A stretch of DNA of 64,000 nucleotides from Acidithiobacillus ferridurans (GTDB taxonomy: Bacteria; Pseudomonadota; Gammaproteobacteria; Acidithiobacillales; Acidithiobacillaceae), in NCBI RefSeq assembly GCF_003966655.1, contig NZ_AP018795.1, positions 2,745,501-2,809,500 on the forward strand, written 5' to 3'. Below are positions 8,912-18,412 of the stretch, in pieces; the first letter of the stretch is position 1; each line of letters opens with the position of its first letter. Below the pieces are notes generated by a model. It made no database searches and had not been told where the DNA came from. It saw only the letters and a list, made by a program, of their open reading frames with translations. The translations under genes were made by a program, and so were the position numbers.

Positions 8912-11701
8912 TTAACCGGTATTGCGCTGACCGGCAGATATGGCGTTGATGGTGCGCAGCAAGGGATCCAGCCATATCTCCCGGAATTCCGGGGGGGTCT
9001 CGTCGTTGCGATAGCGCCGCAGCAACGCGAGTTGAATATGATTCAGAGGTTCCATATACACATTGCGTCGTTGCAGGGAGAATGCCAGGGTTGGGTTGTC
9101 GGCAAGCAAATGGTCAGCCCCGACGATGGCGAGCATCTCCGCCTGGCTGCTTTCAAATTCCGCCTGAATTTTACGGTAGATGGCGGTAGCGGCATCCCGA
9201 TCGTTGGGTAAACCTGCGTATTCTCCGGCAATCGCCATGTCGGTCTTGGCCATCGCCATACCGATATTCCCCATGAGCGCCCGAAAGAACGGCCAGTGTC
9301 GGTACATGTCCCGTAGTGCCTGCAAACGTTCCGGCTTGTCCTCCCGCCAGCGGGCGAGGGCGGAACCAAGACCGTACCATGCCGGAAGAACATGCCGTGA
9401 CTGAGCCCAGGCGAATATCCACGGAATGGCACGGATGGAGGACATGGAGCGATCGCCGCGCTGGCGATGGGAGGGGCGCGAGCCGATGTTCATGTGGGCG
9501 ATTTCGTTGAGGGGGGTGGCCTCGTAGAAATAATCCATGAACCCTGGGGTGCTTTCCGTGAGATCGCGGTATACAGCCTCCCCGGTCTGGGTGAGTTCCG
9601 CCATGATTTTCAGATGGTCCGGGTTGTCGCCCGACGCCGAGCGAACCAGTCCTATGCTCGCCTTGATGAGGCCTGCCGTACCTACGGTCAGTTCATACAC
9701 CGCCGTCTCCAGATTGGCGTACTTGAAGGAAAGCACCTCTCCCTGTTCGGTAATTTTGATCTGCCCGCGTACCGTATCCGGTGGCTGTGCCAGAATGGCT
9801 TCATAGGTGGGGCCACCGCCGCGGCCCACACTGCCGCCGCGACCGTGAAAAACTCGAATCCGTATTTTCCGTTTGTCTGCCAGAGCTGCCAGCCGTAGCT
9901 GGGCCTGATACAGGGACCAACTGGAAGAAAGTATGCCGCCATCTTTGCAGGAGTCGGAATAGCCCAGCATCACCTCCTGGATGTCATCCTGACTGCTGAG
10001 AATCTTGGTGTAAACGGGGTTGTCCAGCAGGGTGGACATCACCGTATCCATACGCTCCAGATCGTGAATTGTTTCAAACAGCGGGGTAATGGCGATCTCG
10101 CTGTAGAGGCCCTGCCGTGACCATCCGGCCAGACCGAATTCCTTGGCAAGCACCAGTACCTCCATAATGTGGCTTGCCTCATGGGTCATGGAGATGACGT
10201 AGTTGCCAAAACCGGCGGTGCTGACTTCACGCCGTAGCTGGGCGATGCAGCGGAACATCGCGCAGGTTTCCGCCGCCATCGGGGACAGGTCAGGCGTTTG
10301 CTCCACCAGCGGACCGGGGCGGCGCAGCGCGTCGGAAAGCGCCAGTATGCGCGCTTCTTCGGAAAGTTCCAGATAGTTGGCGAAGCCCGGAATTCCGGCG
10401 AAAAGCTCGGCGATGGTGCGGGAGTGTACGGAAGATTCCTGGCGGATATCCAGGTTGGCCAGGTGAAAGCCGAAGGTCTGGACCAGCCATATGATCTCCT
10501 GGACCTCATTGTCGGCGATATACCCGTCATTGTGGCCACGCAGTGAGTCGCGTACCAGCAAAAGGTCATCAAGGAAATCCTCCGCTGCGGCATAGGCGGG
10601 ACCCGCCGACTCATTCAAGACCTGACCGTTTTCCAGTTGGCGCAGACGCAAGTCGAGACGGGTCATCATGTAACGCAGCTTGCGACGATAGGGCTCACTG
10701 GGGAAACGTTGGTCCACCCACTCGGCAAGCTCTGGAAAGTCGTCTGCGTCACGCTCCAATGAAGCAAGTAGAACGGGAGAGATGGCACAGAATCGGCTGG
10801 AATGTCCGAGCAACTGATAGAGGTCACTCAGACGCTGCTGATATTCTTTCAATACTTCAATGCTCTGGGTGCGCAAAGCCCAGCCGGTAATGGCCGCGGT
10901 AACATTGGGGTTGCCGTCCCTATCCCCCCCGATCCAGGAACCGAAGCGGATGAACGCGGGAATATCGATATCGGCATTTGCAAAAACCCGGCGCGCGGCC
11001 CGGCGCGCGGCCCGATAGGTGAGAGGTACCGCCTCGAACAGGCTATCGCGGAAGTAGAACAGGCCGTTTTCCACCTCATCCTGTACCTGTGGCTTGTTGG
11101 TGCGCACCTCTTCCGTTTCCCAGAGTATCTGGATCTGCGCCCGCAGGTTGTCCATCACTTCCTGTTGTTCTTCGTCATTGAGCGCAGAATCGTCGAGCAT
11201 CTTGCTGGTCACGAAAATGCGGCGCAGGCCATGGAGGACCGTCCGGCGCTTGGACTCCGTAGGGTGTGCCGTGAATACCGGCAGATAACGGATCTGATCC
11301 AGGAGAAATTGCAACTGTCCGGGGTTGATACCCTGGCCTTGCAGCTCGCGGAAGGTTTCCTCGAAGGACCCTGTCCACAGCATGCTGCCCTTTTGGAGCA
11401 GACGGCGGCGGTGCAGGTGCTGGAACTCCTCTTCGGCGATGTTGACCAAGCTGAAATAGGTGTTAAACGCACGGATGACCAGGACCAGATCGTCTTGGGG
11501 AAGGGCGTCGATAAAGCGAGCAAGTCGCTCCCGGAGACGAAGATCCTCCCGCTTGTGGAGGCGGATGTATCCCTGACGCAGTTGCTCCACAGCGTTGAAT
11601 ACGCGATGCCCGGCCTGTTCGCGCAGAACCTCTCCCAGCAGGTTGCCGAGCAACTTGACGCGGCTACGGAGCGCTTTACCGTTGAGGGCCTTTTTTTCCA
11701 C
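8912..11701 (-). CDS. ppc: Phosphoenolpyruvate carboxylase
   Basis: Irreversible carboxylation of PEP to oxaloacetate, the anaplerotic step for the TCA cycle and an accessory route of carbon fixation. 929 residues from GTG 11699-11701, chosen because AAGGAG sits 9 bases upstream. The longer in-frame extension to 11827 looks non-coding in character. Signature segments include VFTAHPTESKRRT with the catalytic His (about residue 155), GSWIGGDRDGNPNV, VMLGYSDSCKDGG and FHGRGGSVGRGGGPTYEAI. It ends with the QRRNVYMEPLNHIQ and RNTG terminus, whose final glycine is catalytic in this family. Slightly longer than E. coli Ppc (883). Confidence 0.96.
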   Translation of the reverse strand: MEKKALNGKALRSRVKLLGNLLGEVLREQAGHRVFNAVEQLRQGYIRLHKREDLRLRERLARFIDALPQDDLVLVIRAFNTYFSLVNIAEEEFQHLHRRRLLQKGSMLWTGSFEETFRELQGQGINPGQLQFLLDQIRYLPVFTAHPTESKRRTVLHGLRRIFVTSKMLDDSALNDEEQQEVMDNLRAQIQILWETEEVRTNKPQVQDEVENGLFYFRDSLFEAVPLTYRAARRAARRVFANADIDIPAFIRFGSWIGGDRDGNPNVTAAITGWALRTQSIEVLKEYQQRLSDLYQLLGHSSRFCAISPVLLASLERDADDFPELAEWVDQRFPSEPYRRKLRYMMTRLDLRLRQLENGQVLNESAGPAYAAAEDFLDDLLLVRDSLRGHNDGYIADNEVQEIIWLVQTFGFHLANLDIRQESSVHSRTIAELFAGIPGFANYLELSEEARILALSDALRRPGPLVEQTPDLSPMAAETCAMFRCIAQLRREVSTAGFGNYVISMTHEASHIMEVLVLAKEFGLAGWSRQGLYSEIAITPLFETIHDLERMDTVMSTLLDNPVYTKILSSQDDIQEVMLGYSDSCKDGGILSSSWSLYQAQLRLAALADKRKIRIRVFHGRGGSVGRGGGPTYEAILAQPPDTVRGQIKITEQGEVLSFKYANLETAVYELTVGTAGLIKASIGLVRSASGDNPDHLKIMAELTQTGEAVYRDLTESTPGFMDYFYEATPLNEIAHMNIGSRPSHRQRGDRSMSSIRAIPWIFAWAQSRHVLPAWYGLGSALARWREDKPERLQALRDMYRHWPFFRALMGNIGMAMAKTDMAIAGEYAGLPNDRDAATAIYRKIQAEFESSQAEMLAIVGADHLLADNPTLAFSLQRRNVYMEPLNHIQLALLRRYRNDETPPEFREIWLDPLLRTINAISAGQRNTG
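10989..11012. repeat. 12-bp in-frame tandem duplication inside ppc
   Basis: The unit CGGCGCGCGGCC occurs twice head to tail. On the coding strand it yields an alternating RAARRAARR stretch around residue 235 of PEP carboxylase. The duplication keeps frame and may vary in copy number between strains. Confidence 0.7.
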
Positions 11702-12035
11702 GTATTTCGTCTCCTTTGAAGCTGATCCGCCCGGAAACCGCTTGGCAACCCCCCTGTTGCCGCTTTCGGCTCCGGGCAGGCGGAGCCGAACGACACACGA
11801 GATCACTTTTGACGGCTGGCTTTGCATCTAACGTAATGGCAAGTGTGCGACAGGTCAATTCACCGTGAGGCTGGTCTCCGCAACCCTCGCCCCGAGGGCG
11901 CGTCCCGATGTCGCGCAATGCATGGTATTCGGATTGTTTTTGCGGTAGGCTGATGGCCTCGCAGTGGAAGGAGGCCCGCAGGCTTTTTCACTACATCTAA
12001 AAGCGCCATAAAGCGACAGTCTTAAGGAGATAAAA

Positions 12036-12302
12036 ATGGCCGGACAACAAAAAGGACAGGTCCTTCAGGATCCTTTTCTCAATCTTTTGCGTAAAGAACA
12101 TGTTCCTGTCGCCATCTATCTGGTGAACGGCATCAAGCTGCAAGGTTTCGTGGAGTCCTTTGACCAGTTTGTCGTGCTACTGCGCAACAACGTCAGTCAG
12201 ATGATTTATAAACACGCCATTTCCACGGTGGTTCCTGGTCGCGATGTGCGTTTGCCCTTGCCGGAAGCTGAAGGTGAGAGCAGCACCGAAGAAGAGGCTT
12301 GA
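12036..12302 (+). CDS. hfq: RNA chaperone Hfq
   Basis: Hexameric Sm-like protein that pairs small RNAs with mRNAs. 88 residues. The N-terminal [16 protein letters not shown] and the Sm1 segment [20 protein letters not shown] are diagnostic, as is the Sm2 motif [10 protein letters not shown], whose Lys-His contact the proximal RNA site. The C-terminal tail is short and acidic. AAGGAG precedes the ATG at 9 bases. It overlaps hflX by four bases. In E. coli miaA lies immediately upstream; here miaA is about 36 kb away at 47661. Confidence 0.97.
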   Translation: MAGQQKGQVLQDPFLNLLRKEHVPVAIYLVNGIKLQGFVESFDQFVVLLRNNVSQMIYKHAISTVVPGRDVRLPLPEAEGESSTEEEA

Positions 12303-13624
12303 TTCTGGCGAATACCGCAGTCGCTGTGGCCGCACCCCGGGAGAGGATTCTGCTCGTCCATGTGGTATTACGTGGTGAGGTGGATCCCGATGCCGGGGCG
12401 GAGTTTTTTCATCTGGCCACCGACAGTGGCGCGGATGTGTTGGAACTGCTTTCCGTTCAGCGCGGACGTCCTGATCCTGCGACCTTTCTGGGGCGTGGCA
12501 AGGTGGCGGAACTGGCGGGGCGAGTTGCAGCATTATCCGTGGACCTCGTTCTTTTCGACAGGGTTTTGAGTCCTGTTCAGGAGCGCAATCTGGAGGGCGC
12601 CCTCCACTGCCGGGTTGTCGACCGGGTAGGTCTCATCCTCGATATTTTTGCGCGGCGGGCGCGGACCCATGAAGGCAAACTGCAGGTGGAACTGGCGCAA
12701 CTGACGCGTCTCCGTACCCGCCTTATCCGCGGCTGGACCCATCTGGAACGCCAGCGCGGCGGCATCGGATTGCGGGGTCCGGGTGAAACGCAACTGGAAA
12801 CGGACCGTCGTCTCATCGGCGAGCGCATTCTTTCCCTGCGCGGGCGCCTGATCAAAGTGGCCGCACATCGGGCAACACAGCGGCGGGCACGGCAGCGGGC
12901 ACCCCTGCCGACGGTCGCCTTAGTCGGTTATACCAATGCCGGCAAATCCTCCCTCTTCAATACCCTCACCAAAAGTTCCAGCTACGCCGCGGACCGTCTT
13001 TTCGCGACCCTCGATCCCGCCATCCGGCGTTTGCAGATAGGAGGGCATGAAGCCATTCTCCTGGCCGATACCGTGGGTTTTTTGCGCGACTTGCCCACCG
13101 ACTTGATTGCCGCTTTTCGCGCGACGCTGGAAGAGGTAAATCAGGCGCAATTACTTCTTCATGTGGTGGACAGCAGCGCGCCTGATCGCGATGCCCAGAT
13201 TGCCGCGGTAGATACGGTGTTGAGGGAAATTGGCGCGGAGGGTATTCCCCGCCTGCTGGTACTGAACAAGGTGGAGCTCACCGGAGAGGTGCCGGGAAAC
13301 GTGTATGAGAGCTCTGGCAAACTGGCAGCGGTGCATGTCAGCGCGCACTCGGGTGTCGGCATACCCGAGTTGCTGCAGGCCGTGACACAGCGTGTGGGGC
13401 GCTCCATGTTGCGCGCTGATCTGACTCTGATGCCTGAAGAAGGAGCCCTGCGTGCGCGGATACATCGTCTGGCCAGCGTTATCGATGAGCGTTTCGATGA
13501 GCAGGGCAGGACGCATCTGACTTTTGACATTGATGGTCTCAACTGGCGGCGCCTGCATACGCAGATGCGCGATAGCGGTTGTCAGGCGATGGACGCGCCC
13601 CCTACAATACCGGCTGATGGCTGA
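12299..13624 (+). CDS. hflX: Ribosome-associated GTPase HflX
   Basis: GTPase that splits stalled ribosomes after stress. 441 residues from TTG 12299, overlapping the hfq stop (TTGA), which supports coupled translation. The N-terminal HflX domain is followed by a coiled linker with [26 protein letters not shown]-type residues near 145-165. The G domain has G1 GYTNAGKSS (about residue 210), G3 DTVGF and G4 NKVE. The C-terminus is short. The TTG start is inferred from coupling; an internal start is possible. Confidence 0.94.
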   Translation: MILANTAVAVAAPRERILLVHVVLRGEVDPDAGAEFFHLATDSGADVLELLSVQRGRPDPATFLGRGKVAELAGRVAALSVDLVLFDRVLSPVQERNLEGALHCRVVDRVGLILDIFARRARTHEGKLQVELAQLTRLRTRLIRGWTHLERQRGGIGLRGPGETQLETDRRLIGERILSLRGRLIKVAAHRATQRRARQRAPLPTVALVGYTNAGKSSLFNTLTKSSSYAADRLFATLDPAIRRLQIGGHEAILLADTVGFLRDLPTDLIAAFRATLEEVNQAQLLLHVVDSSAPDRDAQIAAVDTVLREIGAEGIPRLLVLNKVELTGEVPGNVYESSGKLAAVHVSAHSGVGIPELLQAVTQRVGRSMLRADLTLMPEEGALRARIHRLASVIDERFDEQGRTHLTFDIDGLNWRRLHTQMRDSGCQAMDAPPTIPADG

Positions 13625-13638
13625 GGAAGGAGAGCAGT

Positions 13639-14832
13639 ATGCCGTGGAGTGATCCGGGCGGGAACGGAAACAAAAACGATAACAACCCCTGGGGACGGCG
13701 TCCCGGTGCGCAAAAGCCGGTTTTCGATATTCAGAAAATTACCCGTGAGTTGAAAAAGCTGGGCGGTATTTTCGGCTCGGGCGGCGGGCGCAGCGGTGGG
13801 CCGAAGATGGGTTACAAATGGCTGCACCTCCTGCCTTTCCTGGTGATCGGCGTGCTGATCCTGTTCTGGGTTGCTTCCGGCGTTTATGTCGTGAGACCGG
13901 GTGAAGAAGGCGTGGTATTGCGTTTTGGCAGAGAGGTCGGTATCAGCCAATCCGGTTTACACTACCGCCTCCCTTTTCCCTTCGAGAGGGTATACTTGCT
14001 CAATGTAGCGCAGAGCCGGCGTCTGGTTCTGGGCTATAGCGGTGCTGCCGATACCCAGAATCCCGGCATGATGCTGACCGCGGACGAGAGTGTGGTGGAT
14101 GTCCGTTTCGCTGTGCAGTATCGCATCACCAATGCGGGACATTACCTATTTGCTACCGCAAATCCGGATCAGTTGATTTCCTTTTGTGCGGAATCCGCCA
14201 TGCGGGAGGTCGTGGGACGCAGCAAAATCGACAGCCTGATCACTTCCGGCAAAGGCGCCATTCAGCAACAGGTGCAGCAAATCACCCAAAACCTGCTGAG
14301 CCGTTACCACGCGGGCGTCAGCGTTGATTCGATACAGCTGTTGGAGGTGACGCCTCCCAAGGTCGTCCAGCCGGCGTTTGCGGATGTGGTAAAGGCGCGT
14401 GAAGACATGGAGCGGGCGCGCGACGAAGCGCGGGCCTATGCGAACTCGGTCGTTCCCAAAGCCACGGGAGAGGCCGCAGCGATGGTGACTAACGCCGAAG
14501 GTTATAAACAGCAGGTGGTCGACCGGGCCAAGGGGGACAGCGCACGCTTCACCGACATTCTCCAGGCCTATCAGAAAAATCCGAAAGTAGTGAGTGAGCG
14601 CATGTACTTGCGCACCATGCAGGACATTCTGAGCCATACCCCGAAAGTGATTGTCGAGAGCAAGGGACAGCCCGTGATATATCTCCATATGCCCGCCAGG
14701 ACTCCCGCGGCGGTCAGCAGCCCGACGCGCTCTGCGGTAGAAACCGCGCCGACCGTATCCGTGGCCCCGCCGGTCGCACCGACGGTCAGTCCGGTGGCTC
14801 TGCCGGCCGCTGTGTCAGGAGCCAGCTCATGA
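13639..14832 (+). CDS. hflK: HflK, membrane protease modulator (SPFH/band 7)
   Basis: Forms the HflKC complex that surrounds FtsH and restricts its access to membrane substrates. 397 residues. A Gly/Asn-rich cytoplasmic head (NNPWGRRPG) precedes one membrane helix (about residues 62-82). The SPFH domain begins at VYVVRPGEEGVVLRFGR, and an Ala/Glu/Arg-rich coiled region (about 255-300) and a Pro/Val/Ala tail follow. A GGAAGGAGAG ribosome site precedes the ATG. It overlaps hflC by four bases. Confidence 0.95.
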   Translation: MPWSDPGGNGNKNDNNPWGRRPGAQKPVFDIQKITRELKKLGGIFGSGGGRSGGPKMGYKWLHLLPFLVIGVLILFWVASGVYVVRPGEEGVVLRFGREVGISQSGLHYRLPFPFERVYLLNVAQSRRLVLGYSGAADTQNPGMMLTADESVVDVRFAVQYRITNAGHYLFATANPDQLISFCAESAMREVVGRSKIDSLITSGKGAIQQQVQQITQNLLSRYHAGVSVDSIQLLEVTPPKVVQPAFADVVKAREDMERARDEARAYANSVVPKATGEAAAMVTNAEGYKQQVVDRAKGDSARFTDILQAYQKNPKVVSERMYLRTMQDILSHTPKVIVESKGQPVIYLHMPARTPAAVSSPTRSAVETAPTVSVAPPVAPTVSPVALPAAVSGASS

Positions 14833-15701
14833 AGAACTGGGCCTGGAGTGTGATTATTGTGGTATTGGCGCTGGTGCTGCTGGCGTCGGCCAGCTTTTAT
14901 TCCGTATCCATGACCCAGACGGCCGTGGTGCTGCAATTTGGTAAAGCTGTGCGCGTGGTGGAATCCCCCGGACTCTATATGAAGTGGCCCATCGCGCAGA
15001 ATGTGGCTTTTATCAATAAGAGTCTGTCCAGTTACAGCACGCAGCCGGAATCCTTCTTGACGGTGGGGAAAAAGCCGGTGCTTATCAGCCTTTTTGCCGA
15101 ATGGCGAGTGGCCGATCCACTGCTTTTCTACGCCCGCCTGCATAACGACGGGACCGCAGAGAGCCGGATTGGCGATGTGGTGCGTTCTGCGTTGCGGAGT
15201 GAGGTCGGCAACATGACGCTGAAGTCGGTGATACAGGGCCAACGCAGCAAAATGATGGACCCGGTGCTGGCGGAGGCCAATAAACGTCTTCAGCCACTGG
15301 GTGTGCATCTGGCCGATCTGCGTATTCTGCAGGTGGGCTTGCCCACGGATGTGCTGCAAGCCGTCTATAAACGGATGGAGGCTGAGCGTGCGGAGGAAGC
15401 CAATGCCTACCGCTCCGAGGGGGCGGCGGATGCCGCCAAAATCCGCGCTGAGGCGAATAAGGACCAAACCCGGATTATGGCGGATGCCTACCGGCAGCAG
15501 GAAGAGCTGAAGGGGCAGGGAGACGCCGAGGCGGCATCTATTTATGGTGCCGCATATGGCAAGGATCCGGCATTTTACTCGTTTTATCGCAGTCTGGAGG
15601 CGTACCGCCACAGCCTGAGTGACAAAGACGTGCTGGTGCTCAGTCCGGATGCGCCATTCTTCCGGTATTTCCGCCACTCATTGGAGCCAGCAGGCAAATG
15701 A
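14829..15701 (+). CDS. hflC: HflC, membrane protease modulator (SPFH/band 7)
   Basis: Partner of HflK in the FtsH-regulating complex. 290 residues. An N-terminal membrane helix (about residues 4-24) is followed by the SPFH domain beginning SVSMTQTAVVLQFGK. The coiled segment RMEAERAEEANAYRSEGAA (about 180-200) and KDQTRIMADAYRQ are typical of HflC. The ATG overlaps the hflK stop (ATGA), and the stop overlaps the hisZ start in the same way, so hflK-hflC-hisZ are coupled. Confidence 0.95.
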   Translation: MKNWAWSVIIVVLALVLLASASFYSVSMTQTAVVLQFGKAVRVVESPGLYMKWPIAQNVAFINKSLSSYSTQPESFLTVGKKPVLISLFAEWRVADPLLFYARLHNDGTAESRIGDVVRSALRSEVGNMTLKSVIQGQRSKMMDPVLAEANKRLQPLGVHLADLRILQVGLPTDVLQAVYKRMEAERAEEANAYRSEGAADAAKIRAEANKDQTRIMADAYRQQEELKGQGDAEAASIYGAAYGKDPAFYSFYRSLEAYRHSLSDKDVLVLSPDAPFFRYFRHSLEPAGK

Positions 15702-16899
15702 CGCGTACCGAAAGCCACCCGGCTTGGTTGCTGCCCAGCGGATTTGAGGACGTTCTTCCTGCACGAACGGAGGCACTGGAGCGCTGCCGCCGCGCGTTGC
15801 TCGATCTATACGCGCGATGGGGTTACCGTCAGGTCATTCCCCCCTCGTCGAACATCTGGAAAGTTTGCTGACCGGGAGTGCCGCAGACCTCGACTTACAG
15901 ACCTGGAAACTGTTGGATCAGGATAGTGGCCGGTTGGTGGGGTTGCGCTCGGATATGACACCGCAAATGGCTCGCATAGACGCCCAGACATCTTCTGCAA
16001 AAGAGGTTCGGCGTCTGTCTTATGCGGGTACGGTGCTGCGCGCCCGCCCCGATCTGCTCGGTGGGAGCCGTGCCCCTTTTCAGATGGGCGCCGAGCTCTT
16101 CGGAGTGGAGGGGGCGGAGGGAGATCTGGAGGTCCTTTCCCTGATGGTGGAGAGCCTCGTCCACTGTGCCGTACCGGATTTGTTGCTGGATATAGGCCAC
16201 GTGGGTATTTCCCAGACATTGGCCGATGCGGCAGGTCTGGAAGGCGCTTTGCGCGCTGAACTGCTGCGGCATGTCGAGCGCAAGGCATGGTCGGATGTAC
16301 GGACATGGCTGCGGGAGCATCATTGCGGTATGGAACTGACCGCCGACTTTCATGCCCTGTCCGGCTTGCAGGGGGATTTCGACGTATTGGAGCAGGCACG
16401 CCGGTATCTGGGGCATTACCCAGCCGTTCGTGCCGCCCTGGATGACCTGCAATGCGTATGGTTGGTATTACGGGCACGTTATCCAGACCTGGAGATTCAA
16501 TGCGACCTCTCGGAGATTCACGGACATCGCTATCATACCGGTCTGCTGTTTTCACTGTTCGGCCCGCAGCGCGGCGAGGCGTTGGCCAGCGGCGGGCGCT
16601 ATGATGACATCGGTGCCGCTTTTGGGCGGCGACGGGCGGCGACGGGCTTTAGTCTGGATATCAAACCGCTGCTGCCGGGATTCCCGGATTCTGGGAGAAT
16701 GGGGCGGGTTTGGGCCCCGGCTGGCATGGATGATCTGTTATGGCAGTCGATACAGGAACACCGCCGGGCTGGTTTTGTGGTTTTACAGGATCTGCAGCGT
16801 CAGGATGTGCCGAGTCCGCAGGATTTACAGGCACAGGGATTTGACGCCGTCCTGATCCAGGAAGCAACGGGTTGGAAAGTACAGCGTCTCGACTCGTGA
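15698..16899 (+). CDS. hisZ: HisZ, ATP phosphoribosyltransferase regulatory subunit, frameshifted in a C6 run
   Basis: HisZ is a catalytically inactive HisRS paralogue that, with the short form of HisG, catalyses and feedback-regulates the first step of histidine synthesis. The N-terminus (LLPSGFEDVLPA, then WGYRQVIPP) starts at ATG 15698. The frame breaks at the C run 15839-15844 and resumes as LVEHLESLLTG. Adding one C gives 400 residues. Class II motifs follow: LRSDMTPQMAR (about residue 87), RLSYAGTVLRAR and ASGGRYDDIG. The order hflC-hisZ-purA is typical of beta-proteobacteria. Likely a sequencing under-call. Confidence 0.9.
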
Positions 16900-18237
<1,338 letters not shown>

Positions 18238-18251
18238 CGCAGCAACGCAAT

Positions 18252-18279
18252 AAAAAAGGGAAGACCGTTTGGTCTACCC
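18252..18279. terminator. Bidirectional terminator between purA and tRNA-Leu
   Basis: GGGAAGACC (18258-18266), loop GTTT, GGTCTACCC (18271-18279), with one A-A mismatch in the stem. On the minus strand six T follow, making a good terminator for the tRNA. On the plus strand only three T follow, so purA termination may be leaky and could let transcription reach rnr. Confidence 0.7.
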
Positions 18280-18287
18280 TTTGCTTT

Positions 18288-18374
18288 TGGTACCGGGGAC
18301 TGGATTCGAACCAGCACAAGCTTTCGCTCACTAGGACCTGAACCTAGCGCGTCTACCAATTCCGCCACCTCGGC
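18288..18374 (-). tRNA. leuT(CAG): tRNA-Leu (anticodon CAG)
   Basis: An 87-base class II tRNA with encoded CCA (plus-strand TGG at 18288-18290). The anticodon stem CTAGG/CCTAG encloses the loop TTCAGGT, giving anticodon CAG. There is a long variable arm and a GGTTCGAATCC T-loop. The acceptor stem is slightly irregular: GCCGAGG against CCCCGGT gives a G1-U72 wobble and an A5-C68 mismatch. Confidence 0.93.
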
Positions 18375-18383
18375 GTGGATGGA

Positions 18384-18412
18384 ATCATCATTTATTAAGG
18401 AGCATTTGTCAA
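18384..18412 (-). promoter_or_regulatory. Promoter of tRNA-Leu, overlapping the rnr start codon
   Basis: On the minus strand a perfect TTGACA (18412-18407) is followed after exactly 17 bases by GATGAT (18389-18384, 4 of 6). Transcription would start near 18377, three bases before the mature tRNA. The -35 element contains the first base of the rnr ATG, and the rnr ribosome site lies within the spacer. Confidence 0.6.

Noticed and set aside
11828-12035. Possible small RNA or extra promoter in the ppc-hfq divergent gap
   Set aside because: About 330 bases separate the two start codons, but I could not find a convincing promoter pair or terminator hairpin to support an RNA gene.
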